Shown here: positions 56,762 to 64,000 of the stretch, in pieces
Layout of the letters: each line of letters opens with the position of its first letter
Position numbering within the stretch: the stretch's first letter is position 1
Assembly (NCBI RefSeq): GCF_003427025.1
Contig: NZ_QVAI01000012.1
Location: 172,921-236,920, forward strand
DNA: 64,000 bases
From: Jiangella endophytica
GTDB lineage: Bacteria > Actinomycetota > Actinomycetes > Jiangellales > Jiangellaceae
Reading direction: 5' to 3'
Made by a program: the position numbers and the translations under genes
Notes under the pieces: generated by a model
What the model saw: only the letters and a program-made list of their open reading frames with translations
What the model was told of the DNA's origin: nothing
Database searches by the model: none

Positions 56762-57308
56762 CGGCGTCGGCCGCGGGCCGGTCCAGCCGGTAGACGTAGT
56801 GGAGCGGGTCGTCGACCGGGTTGTCCGGTTCCATCGGACCCTCGGCGACGCGGCGGAAGCCGGCCCGTTCCAGCGCCCGCCACGACCGCGGGTTCGCGGC
56901 GACCACGGCGACCAGCAGGGCGGGCACCTCCGGCCGGGTCCGCCAGGTGTCGGCGACGACGGCGTGGATCATCGCCGTGCCCAGCCCGCGGCCGATGCTG
57001 CCGGCATCGCCGACGAGGTAGTCGATGGTGGCGGCGCCGTCGGGCACGTCGGTGAGCGCGGCGAACTCGTCGCGGTACTCGGCGAAGTCGGCCAGCCGGG
57101 ACCGTTGCACCAGCCCGACCGGCGCACCGTCGGCGAGGGCCAGCAGGTCCTCACCCGGCTCGGTGCCGTCGGCGGTGCCGCCGAAGTCGCGCTCCAGCGC
57201 CTCGGGCGTGGTCTCGTGATCCCACCACCGGGCCACGTGCGGCTGCTCGAGCCAGCGGCCCAGCAGCGCGAAGTCGGCCCGGGTGACCGGCCGGAACGCG
57301 AACGTCAC
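56745..57308 (-). CDS. GNAT-family N-acetyltransferase, AAC(6')-like
   Basis: A 187-aa acetyltransferase. The pattern FRPVTRADFALLGRWLEQPHVARWWD and the acetyl-CoA-binding motif IGRGLGTAMIHAVVADTW, then NPRSWRALERAGFRRVAEG, resemble aminoglycoside 6'-acetyltransferase-like and siderophore acetyltransferases. The acceptor cannot be predicted. The GTG 57308 overlaps the stop of the MarR gene (GTGA). Confidence 0.87.
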   Translation of the reverse strand: MTFAFRPVTRADFALLGRWLEQPHVARWWDHETTPEALERDFGGTADGTEPGEDLLALADGAPVGLVQRSRLADFAEYRDEFAALTDVPDGAATIDYLVGDAGSIGRGLGTAMIHAVVADTWRTRPEVPALLVAVVAANPRSWRALERAGFRRVAEGPMEPDNPVDDPLHYVYRLDRPAADAVTGSG

Positions 57309-57772
57309 CGGCCGAGCCACGCCGTGCACCAGGTGTCGTCGGCGCACCGGTCGCGCAGGGCGGCGAGCGCGCGGAGCATCGTCTCGCGGTCGTCGCCCGG
57401 CCCGACCGCCGCCAGCAGGTCGTCGGTCTTGGCCCGCAGTTCGCGGGTGGCGGCTCGGGCCAGCCGGCGACCGGCGGCAGTGACCTCGATGCGGTTGGAC
57501 CGCCGGTCGAGGTCGTCGACGCGGCGGACCAGCAAGGCCCGCCGCTCGAGATCGTCGAGGTCGGCGACGATGCGATTGCGGTCGTAGCCGATCGCGCCGA
57601 CGATCTCGCGCTGAGTGCGCCAAGGGGGCTCCGCGGCGGCGCGCAGGACGGCGCACTGCCACGATGTCATGCCGTGCCGCCGCGCTACTGAGGACTCCAA
57701 CGCGGCGAGCGCCTTGGCGAGTGGAAGCACCAGGCCGGCGAGGTCTAGGCCGGCCGTGCGCGTAACAGCCAT
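57305..57772 (-). CDS. MarR-family transcriptional regulator
   Basis: A 155-aa winged-helix regulator: HGMTSWQCAVLRAAAEPPWRTQREIVGAIGYDRNRIVADLDDLERRALLVRRVDDLDRRSNRIEVTAAGRRL is a full MarR DNA-binding domain. A distinctive WCTAWLG tail ends the protein. It is co-transcribed with the downstream GNAT gene by a four-base overlap. Upstream, 52 bases separate it from the stop codon of a small Cys/His-rich gene on the same strand. Confidence 0.87.
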   Translation of the reverse strand: MAVTRTAGLDLAGLVLPLAKALAALESSVARRHGMTSWQCAVLRAAAEPPWRTQREIVGAIGYDRNRIVADLDDLERRALLVRRVDDLDRRSNRIEVTAAGRRLARAATRELRAKTDDLLAAVGPGDDRETMLRALAALRDRCADDTWCTAWLGR

Positions 57773-57824
57773 GCGCCAAGGGTAGGCGAAGGGTCGGAGA
57801 GATGCCCTGAGCTGCGGTTTCGGG

Positions 57825-58013
57825 TCAGTGCTCCTCGCCGGGCCGGACCGTCGAGCCGGTCACTCTCAACCCGTACTGGTCGATGACGTGGCAGGCGTGG
57901 TCCTTCTCGTCCGCGTGCGCGTGCGCGGCGTTCTCGGCGCTCGAGTAGCGGGAGAAATCGCGGCTGGTCCACGGGCAGGCGGGACAGTGGGCACGATAGC
58001 GAGCGACGTCCAC
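57825..58013 (-). CDS. Small Cys/His-rich protein of unknown function
   Basis: A 62-aa peptide from GTG 58013. HCPACPWTSRDFSRYSSAENAAHAHADEKDHACHV contains a C-x2-C pair and several His spaced like a single zinc ribbon. The W-T-S-R-D pattern is common in small actinobacterial proteins of this type. No family was named with confidence. It is divergent from the following membrane protein. Confidence 0.55.
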   Translation of the reverse strand: MDVARYRAHCPACPWTSRDFSRYSSAENAAHAHADEKDHACHVIDQYGLRVTGSTVRPGEEH

Positions 58014-58152
58014 GCACCAAGACGTTAGCGGCGGCGGGCCGAGCCCGCGCGCGGAACGGCTCAATGGGTGAGACGACGCTTTCGTTCCGGCCTGCCCCAT
58101 AGGGTGACGAGGCGAGGCCGCCGGGGTCCGGGCGGCAGAACAGGAGCGCGAC

Positions 58153-58818
58153 GTGCCAGATCCCACCGCCGACGAGTCGCCCGCCGTTCCCGCTCCGGAA
58201 CCGACGCCCATCCCCGTCCGCGCGCAGCTGCTGTCGACCGAACACTGGAGCCTGCTGGCCACGCGCAACCTGGCGTGGAGCGAGAGCTTCAGCCGGGCCA
58301 GCTGGTTCCTGACCGTGGTGTCGGCCACGGTGGTCGCGCTCGCGCTGGTCGCCGACAGCACCGACTTCGGTCCCGGCTTCCGGTTGTTCGCGCTGGTGCT
58401 GATGCCGTTGCTGGTCGTCATCGGCGTGGCCACCGTCATCCGCCTGGTCCAGCTCAACAGCGAGGACGTCGAGCTGGTCGCCGGGATGAACCGGCTGCGC
58501 CGGGGCTATCTCGACCTCGCGCCGGAGCTCGAGCCGTACTTCGTCACGGGCCACCGCGAGGACGTCGCCGGGCTCATGCAGACCTACGGCGTACGCCGCT
58601 CCCGCCTCCCGGCCGGCCAGTACCTGTCCAGCATCGCGTTGCTGGTCAGCGTCATCGTCGCGGCGCTGATCGGCGCCCTGGCCGGACTGATCGGCGACGC
58701 GTTCGGCGCCGGGATCGAGGCGGCGATCGTGGCGGGCATCGGCGCCGGCGTCGTCGCGCTGACGATCCTGGTCAGGCTGGTCGTCCGGCAGGTCAACCGG
58801 ACGTGGGACCGCCGCTGA
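58153..58818 (+). CDS. Hypothetical membrane protein with four helices
   Basis: A 221-aa protein. A Pro-rich N-terminal 25 residues precede helices FLTVVSATVVALALVAD, LFALVLMPLLVVIGVATVIRLVQL, and two further ones near the C-terminus (SIALLVSVIVAALIGALAGLIGDA, IVAGIGAGVVALTILVRLVV). A soluble loop with RRGYLDLAPELEPYFVTGHREDVAGLM sits between them. AGGAG lies 5 bases before GTG 58153. Function is unknown. Confidence 0.65.
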   Translation: MPDPTADESPAVPAPEPTPIPVRAQLLSTEHWSLLATRNLAWSESFSRASWFLTVVSATVVALALVADSTDFGPGFRLFALVLMPLLVVIGVATVIRLVQLNSEDVELVAGMNRLRRGYLDLAPELEPYFVTGHREDVAGLMQTYGVRRSRLPAGQYLSSIALLVSVIVAALIGALAGLIGDAFGAGIEAAIVAGIGAGVVALTILVRLVVRQVNRTWDRR

Positions 58819-60244
58819 ACCGCACCCGCCGGGCGGCCGCCGTGGCCGACACCACCGCGACGCCGATCGCCACGGCGGCGACGGCCGGGGCCACCCAGAG
58901 CCCGCCGTCGGGGACGAGACCCTCGCCGCGGGCCCAGGAGAACGGCACGACGGTGGTCGCAGCCGCCGCCACCCCCAGACCGGCGCCCAGCAGGCCGGTC
59001 ACCAGGCTCTCGACGACGACGGACGCGCGCACCGTGCGGGGCCGGGCGCCGACCAGCCAGAGCCGCCGGAGCTCGGCACGGCGGTGCGCCACCGCGGCGG
59101 CCCAGGCGTTGACCACCATGATCGTGGCGAACAGCGAGATCATCACCACGACCACGACGTTGAGCAGGGTGGTCACGTCGTCGGCGCCACCGGCGCCGGC
59201 CATGGACCGCACGTCGATGTCGACCAGCATCAGCGTGCCGATCGAGGAGCCGGTCAGCACGATCACCGGCGCCAGCGTCGCGCTGAGCAGCTGCGACCGG
59301 CGCGCCGCGTTCGACAGCGCCAGCTCGGCCGCCGCACCGCGGCCACGGAACCGGCCCGCGAACCGCTTCAGCAACCCGGGCGCGGCCACCGCCAGGCCGA
59401 TGCTCACCATGACGCAGGCGTTCCCGGCGGTCATCATCGCGTCGTAGGGGTCGGCGGAGTGACCGGTGACCGTCATCGTCACGACCGCGAAGCCCAGGCC
59501 GTACAGCAGCAGCGTCGCGGCGGCGATCAGCCGCCAGCGCGGCATGCGGTACTCGCGCACCTGCTCGGCCCCCGCTTCGCGCACCGGAGCGCGGCTGGCC
59601 CGGGCGACCGCGACGGAGGCGGCGAGGCGCGCCACGAGGACGGTCGCGACGACGGTGGCGAGCAGGGCGAGCGCCCCGCCCTGGAACCGGACGTCGTCGC
59701 CGACCACTTCGCCCGATCGCAGCGCGTCGAGCAGTGCGCGAGCGCCGAACCACGCCGGGACGGCACCCAGGGCGGCGGCGACGCTCGCCATGGCCAGGGT
59801 CTCGCCGCGCACCAGGGACCGGACCTGGGCGCCGGCCGCGCCGATGGTGCGCAGCAGCACGACCTCGTCGGTGCGCTGCCGGACGGTGATGCCGATGGTC
59901 GAGGCCAGGGAGAAGAGGACGATCACCAGACCCCAGCCGCCGACCACGCCGCCCATGATGAGCAGGGCCAGCCGGTCGTCACCGCTGCTGTGCAGAGCGG
60001 TCTCGATCATCGTGGCGAACGGCCCGATGACGACGGTGCCGAGGAACACCGTCAGCGCCGCCGCCAGGAACGCCGCCGGCCGATGCCGCAGCGACGGCCT
60101 GGCGAGCCAGCCCACCCGCCCCAGCCGGCCGCCGCCGGGACCGCCCGGCCGCCGGTTCGCCGGCCGGGTCCCCACCGGCGCCTGCCCAGCGGCGGCGCGG
60201 CGCGCTCGCTTGCTCGGCCGCGTGGCCGTGCGTGCCGCGCTCAT
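58793..60244 (-). CDS. ABC transporter permease, FtsX-like
   Basis: A 483-aa membrane protein with two FtsX domains. The segments LIVLFSLASTIGITVRQRTDEVVLLRTIGAAGAQVRSLVRGETL and MVVNAWAAAVAHRRAELRRLWLVGARPRTVRASVVVESLVTGLLGAGLG show the repeated RR-E-L-x-LRTIGA coupling helices. It lacks a large extracellular domain, unlike MacB. It starts four bases within the end of the ATPase gene, so the pair forms an exporter or a stress-sensing transporter. Confidence 0.88.
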   Translation of the reverse strand: MSAARTATRPSKRARRAAAGQAPVGTRPANRRPGGPGGGRLGRVGWLARPSLRHRPAAFLAAALTVFLGTVVIGPFATMIETALHSSGDDRLALLIMGGVVGGWGLVIVLFSLASTIGITVRQRTDEVVLLRTIGAAGAQVRSLVRGETLAMASVAAALGAVPAWFGARALLDALRSGEVVGDDVRFQGGALALLATVVATVLVARLAASVAVARASRAPVREAGAEQVREYRMPRWRLIAAATLLLYGLGFAVVTMTVTGHSADPYDAMMTAGNACVMVSIGLAVAAPGLLKRFAGRFRGRGAAAELALSNAARRSQLLSATLAPVIVLTGSSIGTLMLVDIDVRSMAGAGGADDVTTLLNVVVVVMISLFATIMVVNAWAAAVAHRRAELRRLWLVGARPRTVRASVVVESLVTGLLGAGLGVAAAATTVVPFSWARGEGLVPDGGLWVAPAVAAVAIGVAVVSATAAARRVRFSGGPTSG

Positions 60245-60999
60245 CGGGCCACCGCCGAACCGGCCGCGACGAGCTGGTCGAGGTGGGCCAGCTGGCCCGC
60301 GACGGCATCGGCCGTGGGGTGCGCCATGTGCCCCGCGACCCGGCCGTCGACGAGGAAGACGACGCGGTCGGCGTACGAGGCGGCGACCGGGTCGTGGGTC
60401 ACCATGACGATGGTCTGCCGCAGGTCGGTGACGGCGGCGCGCAACAGCCGGAGGATCTCCTTGGCGGTCGCGGAGTCCAGCGCGCCGGTCGGCTCGTCGG
60501 CCAGCACGACGGCCGGCGAGGCGACGAACGCCCGCGCGATCGCGACCCGCTGCTGCTGGCCGCCGGAGAGTTCGCCCGGCAGGTGGCCGGCCCGCTCGGC
60601 CAGGCCGACGTGACCGAGCAGGGTTCGCACCAGCCGTGGGTCGGCCTTGCGCCCGGCCAGCCGCAGCGGCAGCGCGACGTTCTGCGCGGCCGTGAGGTAC
60701 GGCATCAGGTGGAAGCTCTGGAACACGAAGCCGATCCGCTCGCGCCGCAGCCGGGAGCGCGCGTCCTCGTCCCAGAACGTGACGTTCTCGCCGTCGACCA
60801 GGACCTCGCCCTCGGTCGGGCGGTCCAGCCCGGCGACACAGGACAGCAGCGTGGACTTGCCGGACCCGGAGGGGCCCATCACCGCGGTGAAGGAGCCGCG
60901 GGGGAAGTCGAGGTCGACGCCGTCGAGCGCGCGCACACCTAGTTGGTGGTCGCCGTAGACGCGGGCCAGCCGGCGTACCTGCACGGCCATGGTGTCCAT
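60241..60999 (-). CDS. ABC transporter ATP-binding protein (LolD/MacB-like)
   Basis: A 252-aa ATPase: Walker [11 protein letters not shown]-loop FVFQSFHLMPYL, signature LSGGQQQR, Walker B VVLADEPTGALD, H-loop VTHDP. The type is that of FtsE/LolD/MacB ATPases that pair with FtsX-like permeases. The ATG at 60999 follows a GGAG by 7 bases; an internal ATG at 60990 is less likely. It is divergent from the two-component operon that probably regulates it. Confidence 0.92.
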   Translation of the reverse strand: MDTMAVQVRRLARVYGDHQLGVRALDGVDLDFPRGSFTAVMGPSGSGKSTLLSCVAGLDRPTEGEVLVDGENVTFWDEDARSRLRRERIGFVFQSFHLMPYLTAAQNVALPLRLAGRKADPRLVRTLLGHVGLAERAGHLPGELSGGQQQRVAIARAFVASPAVVLADEPTGALDSATAKEILRLLRAAVTDLRQTIVMVTHDPVAASYADRVVFLVDGRVAGHMAHPTADAVAGQLAHLDQLVAAGSAVAR

Positions 61000-61180
61000 C
61001 GTGGTCTCCGTTCGTTCGGGTGTCGTCGACGCTACGGATCGCCGCAGGTCAGAGGCGATCCACCTGACTCCCGACCCGGGGTGGGGAAAAGTCCACCCGG
61101 ATCGGGGATCCAACCGGATCGAGGCCGTGGCCGCGGCTCCGTAGCGTCGACGACACCCCGACCGAACGAAGGAGACGACG
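61000..61180. promoter_or_regulatory. Inverted duplicate promoters of ABC and two-component operons
   Basis: TCCGTAGCGTCGACGACACC lies on the plus strand at 61138-61157 and, inverted, at 61019-61038. Both copies continue into nearly the same leader (CGAACGAA, GGAGAC, ACG) up to the start codon of each operon. The two directions therefore have almost identical -10 regions and ribosome binding sites. GGATC repeats at 61100-61125 lie between them. This suggests joint control, perhaps by the adjacent response regulator. Confidence 0.75.
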
Positions 61181-61612
61181 ATGCGACTCGACGACCTCAC
61201 CGGGCGGCTGCTCCGCCCCGACACCGTCCCCGCGAGCGCCACCGACCGGACCCGCGCGCTGGCGGTCCTGGCCGCGGCCGGCCTGGCCGACGAGGAGCTG
61301 CGGGCACGCAGGGAGGCCGTGGGTGCGGCCGCCACTCGCAACGACCTCTACCTCGCGCTGGAGGGCCTCGGCGCCGGCGTGCCGCCGTGGGGCGTGACGA
61401 CGGCGCTGCGGGTCGCGACGACGGCCTGGATCGCGATGACGGCGGTGCAGATCGTGGTGTGGCTGGCCATCGGTGTGGCCACCGGCGGGCTGGACGTGCC
61501 GTGGTGGCTGTACTCGACGGTCGGCGGCGCGGGCGTCGTCGGCGCCCTGTGGTGGGTGAACGAGTCCTACCATCGAGGTCCGGGTCGCCGCCCTGCCGGC
61601 GCGCTCGCGTGA
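61181..61612 (+). CDS. DUF1707-like membrane protein
   Basis: A 143-aa protein. The N-terminal segment, SATDRTRALAVLAAAGLADEELRARREAVGAAATRNDLYLALEGLG, resembles the DUF1707 (SHOCT-like) helical module. Two helices follow (TALRVATTAWIAMTAVQIVVWLAIGVA and WWLYSTVGGAGVVGALWWVNE). It is the first gene of the operon with a histidine kinase and response regulator. A role as an input or accessory to the kinase is inferred from the position. Confidence 0.7.
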   Translation: MRLDDLTGRLLRPDTVPASATDRTRALAVLAAAGLADEELRARREAVGAAATRNDLYLALEGLGAGVPPWGVTTALRVATTAWIAMTAVQIVVWLAIGVATGGLDVPWWLYSTVGGAGVVGALWWVNESYHRGPGRRPAGALA

Positions 61613-61642
61613 GCACGACGACGGACGGCGGGAGGTGATCTG

Positions 61643-62908
61643 GTGGTCGACGACGTGGGCGACGGCCGGCCGTCGGGCCGGCCCGCTCCGGTCGTGGCGC
61701 TGCCGTCGTTCCCGGTCGACACCCGAGGGGTGCTCGAGCGGCTGCGGCTGACCGCCGTCGCCACCGGCACCGCCGCCCTCGCCGTGCCCGGCTGGATCCT
61801 GCTGATCCTGGCGATCATCGCGGTCCCGCTCAGCGTCATCGGCATCGGGCTGTGGATCGGCCTGATCGTCGTGCACGGCACGGCGACGCTGGTCCACGTC
61901 CTGCGCACCATCGCCGCGGGACTGCTCGACGCCGACCTGCCGGAGTACCCCGTCGAGGGCCAGGGCCGTTCGCCGGTGCGGCTGATCGCCGCCTGGGTGC
62001 GCGACCCGCTGCGCTGGCGCGAGCTGGCGCTGGTGGCCTTCACCGGGACGTTCGGTCTGGCGCTGTCGGTGCTCCCGGCCGGGCTGCTGCTGTCGCTGCC
62101 GGTGCACGCGACGCTGCTGCTCACCGACGGCGGGCCCGTGTGGTCGGCGCTGACCGTCCTGGCCGTGCCGATGACGGCGCTGTGGTGGGTGGGCACACCG
62201 TGGCTGGTGCGCGTGCGGGCGCTGGCCGACGCCGCGATCCTCGGCCACTCGCAGAGCCGCCGGCTGGCCGAGCGCGTCGCCGAGGTCGAGAAGACCCGCG
62301 CCGAGCTGATCGACCACTCCGCCGCCGAGGTGCGGCGCATCGAGCGCGACCTGCACGACGGCGCGCAGGCCCGCATCGCCGCCGTCGGCATGAACGTCGG
62401 CCTGGCCGAGCGGCTGATGAAGATCGACCCCGACGCCGCCGCCGAGCTGCTGCGCGAGGCGCGCGAGGGCACCGTCTCGGCGCTCGAGGACCTGCGCTCC
62501 GTGGTCCGCGGCATCCACCCGCCGGCGCTGGCCGACCGCGGGCTGACCGGTGCCGTCGAGGCACTCGCCCTGTCGCTGCCGGGTCCGGTCACGGTGACGC
62601 TGCGGCTGCCCGGGCAGTTGCCGGCGCCGGTCGAGTCGGCCCTCTACTTCGCCGTCGCCGAGTGCCTGGCCAACGCCGTCAAGCACGCCGGCGCCACGCG
62701 TATGTGGGTCGCCGGCGCCGCCGAGCCCGGCCGGGTGAGCGTCGTCGTCGGCGACGACGGCCGCGGCGGCGCCGACCCTCGCGGCTCCGGGCTGGCCGGC
62801 GTCGCCCGGCGGCTGGCCGCGTTCGACGGTACGGTCGCCGTGGCGAGCCCGGCCGGCGGCCCGACCACCGTGACCCTGGAGGTGCCGTGGCACAGCTCAG
62901 AGCCCTGA
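61643..62908 (+). CDS. NarL-type sensor histidine kinase (HisKA_3)
   Basis: A 421-aa kinase. Four to five helices form the N-terminal sensor (GTAALAVPGWILLILAIIAVPLSVIGIGLWIGLIVVHG is the first pair). The phosphoacceptor box is RRIERDLHDGAQARIAAVGMNVGLAERL, with His in LHDG. The ATPase G-box is GRGGADPRGSGLAGVARRLAAFDG. A GGAGG lies 7 bases before GTG 61643. It overlaps the response regulator gene by 22 bases. Confidence 0.92.
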   Translation: MVDDVGDGRPSGRPAPVVALPSFPVDTRGVLERLRLTAVATGTAALAVPGWILLILAIIAVPLSVIGIGLWIGLIVVHGTATLVHVLRTIAAGLLDADLPEYPVEGQGRSPVRLIAAWVRDPLRWRELALVAFTGTFGLALSVLPAGLLLSLPVHATLLLTDGGPVWSALTVLAVPMTALWWVGTPWLVRVRALADAAILGHSQSRRLAERVAEVEKTRAELIDHSAAEVRRIERDLHDGAQARIAAVGMNVGLAERLMKIDPDAAAELLREAREGTVSALEDLRSVVRGIHPPALADRGLTGAVEALALSLPGPVTVTLRLPGQLPAPVESALYFAVAECLANAVKHAGATRMWVAGAAEPGRVSVVVGDDGRGGADPRGSGLAGVARRLAAFDGTVAVASPAGGPTTVTLEVPWHSSEP

Positions 62909-63543
62909 TCGCCGAGGACCAGGCGCTGCTGCGCGTCGGGCTCACCCGCATCCTGCAGTCCGACGGCATCGAGGTCGTCGACGCCGTGCAGGACGCCGCC
63001 ACACTCGCGGCGGCGCTGGCCAAGGACGACTTCGACGTCGCGATCCTCGACGTCCGGCTGCCGCCCACCTTCACCACCGAGGGCCTCACTGCGGCGACCA
63101 TGGCGCGCGCCGCCCGCCCGGCGCTGCCGGTCCTCGTCCTCAGCCAGCACGTCGAGCCGCTCTACGCCCGCGACCTGCTCGCCGACGGCCAGGGCTGCAT
63201 CGGCTACCTGCTCAAGGACCGCGTCGCCGACGTCGACGGCTTCCTCGCCGCGGTCCGGCAGGTCGCCGCGGGCGGCACGGTGCTCGACCCCGAGGTCGTG
63301 GCCGGCCTGCTGACGAACCGCCCGGACCCCGTCGACCGCCTCACCGACCGCGAGCGCGAGGTGCTGACGTTGATGGCCCAGGGCCGGTCCAACGCGGCGA
63401 TCAGCGCCCGCCTTCACGTGTCGGAGGGCGCCGTCACCAAGCACATCAACAGCATCTTCACCAAGCTCGACCTGCCGCAGGCACCCGACGACAACCGCCG
63501 GGTGCTCGCGGTCCTGGCCTGGCTCGACGGCGCCGGCGGCTGA
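62887..63543 (+). CDS. LuxR/NarL-family response regulator
   Basis: A 218-aa two-domain regulator. The receiver domain has the acidic pair (IAEDQALLR), the phosphoacceptor Asp in VAILDVRLPP and Lys in YLLKDRV. The C-terminal helix-turn-helix is LTDREREVLTLMAQGRSNAAISARLHVSEGAVTKHINSIFTKLDL. A GGAGG lies 5 bases before GTG 62887, within the kinase gene. It probably acts on the inverted promoters 1.7 kb upstream. Confidence 0.93.
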   Translation: MAQLRALIAEDQALLRVGLTRILQSDGIEVVDAVQDAATLAAALAKDDFDVAILDVRLPPTFTTEGLTAATMARAARPALPVLVLSQHVEPLYARDLLADGQGCIGYLLKDRVADVDGFLAAVRQVAAGGTVLDPEVVAGLLTNRPDPVDRLTDREREVLTLMAQGRSNAAISARLHVSEGAVTKHINSIFTKLDLPQAPDDNRRVLAVLAWLDGAGG

Positions 63544-63546
63544 CCG

Positions 63547-64000
63547 TCAGTGGTTCAGGAACAGTTCGATGACGGGGACGGCGACGTCGGGTCGTTGGAT
63601 CGGCAGCTCGAGTGTGAGGTCGTCGGGCGAGGTGCGCAGCGCGTGGTGGGTGCCGGCACCCTCGTCGTGCGGGACCAGCCGGATTTCGGAGGCGTCGTTG
63701 AGCAGCTGTGCGTAGCGGACCTTCCCGGCCAGCCCGGGCAGGTGCAGGTGTTTGAACGGCCACGAGAGCACGTGTAGGTACAGCCGGTTGCCGTGTTGGG
63801 TGTAGCGGCAGTCCGGGGGCGGCACGAACGCGCTGGCGCCGGCGTCGTGGATGGAGCGCGCGTGCAGCCGCATCCAGCGTCCGATCTCGGCCAGCGTGTC
63901 CAGCGCCCGCGGCTCCAGCTCGCCGCGGCCGTTGGGGCCGACGTTGAGCAGCAGGTTGCCGTCTTTGGAGACGGTGTCGATGAGCAGCTTGATCAGCAGC
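63547..64000 (-). CDS. Alpha-L-fucosidase (GH29), C-terminal part, cut by window edge
   Basis: The 3' part of a gene whose start lies beyond 64000. The first visible residues, LLIKLLIDTVSKDGNLLLNVGPNGRGELEP, then ALDTLAEIGRWMRLHARSIHDAGAS, are the conserved C-terminal part of the GH29 catalytic domain, in particular NLLLNVGP. A beta-sandwich domain follows, ending VPVIELFLNH. It hydrolyses alpha-L-fucosides. The catalytic nucleophile lies outside the window. An internal ATG gives a shorter 108-aa reading that is not a real gene start. Confidence 0.85.
   Translation of the reverse strand, partial: LLIKLLIDTVSKDGNLLLNVGPNGRGELEPRALDTLAEIGRWMRLHARSIHDAGASAFVPPPDCRYTQHGNRLYLHVLSWPFKHLHLPGLAGKVRYAQLLNDASEIRLVPHDEGAGTHHALRTSPDDLTLELPIQRPDVAVPVIELFLNH

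Noticed and set aside
54280..57308. Antibiotic resistance cluster (APH and AAC(6')-like genes)
   Set aside because: Both families contain many metabolic enzymes. The genes are in separate operons flanking fabH, and no resistance-specific residues were identified.

Overview
This window is chromosomal DNA of a very GC-rich actinobacterium. Supporting markers are a SigR/RsrA redox sigma pair with a ZAS-type anti-sigma, a WhiB1-type Fe-S regulator, a PdtaS-type histidine kinase, a fused 2-oxoglutarate decarboxylase/dehydrogenase (Kgd), a SigF/RsbW pair, F420-type luciferase-like enzymes and a tiny bL37 ribosomal protein gene. The overall flavour is that of a Jiangella-like actinomycete, but this is an impression and the genus is not proven. 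There are no rRNA or tRNA genes, CRISPR arrays, insertion sequences or phage genes. Most of the window looks like stable chromosome, with accessory character around 45-52 kb.

Layout. 0-7 kb: rsgA, aroA and a glycerol locus (glpK, glpF, divergent glpD). 7-13.5 kb: a DMT exporter with a divergent TetR regulator, an SRAP protein, the sigR-rsrA pair with a recognisable autoregulatory promoter, bL37, and a biotin-carrier/hotdog thioesterase pair. 13.5-21.2 kb: a GlxA-type AraC regulator, a TPP enzyme with its MarR regulator, a luciferase-like oxidoreductase, a RibD-like reductase and PdtaS. 21.2-24.2 kb: whiB1, a lipid-kinase homologue and rsbW-sigF. 24.2-29.3 kb: a polar amino-acid ABC importer, then an alcohol dehydrogenase homologue, an AAA ATPase and an SGNH hydrolase. 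29.3-33.1 kb: kgd. 33.3-40.1 kb: a HAAS-domain membrane protein, a PadR regulator and a complete cytochrome bd operon (cydABDC). 40.2-45.3 kb: a Cys/Met-type PLP enzyme, an aldose epimerase homologue, an MFS transporter, an SDR and an AraC regulator. 45.4-51.8 kb: two paralogous secreted S1 proteases, followed by 1.3 kb of non-coding, G/T-skewed DNA holding a 36-bp tandem repeat. 51.8-58.8 kb: a MarR-MFS/UspA operon and small metabolic genes including a fabH homologue. 58.8-63.5 kb: an FtsX-type ABC transporter divergent from a DUF1707-like/histidine kinase/response regulator operon. The right edge cuts an alpha-L-fucosidase.

The most unusual features are non-coding. Two families of long imperfect palindromes recur. 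One starts exactly at TAG stop codons (28-185 and 11882-11963). The other sits between convergent genes (14724-14880 and 40081-40235). Strong candidate regulatory sites are a GGAAT-N18-GTT SigR promoter in front of sigR, a GTGA-N6-TCAC CRP-type site upstream of whiB1, a PadR-like ATGT-N9-ACAT operator between padR and cydA, and a duplicated inverted promoter/leader driving both halves of the ABC/two-component locus. All assignments come from reading the sequence; no database search was run.
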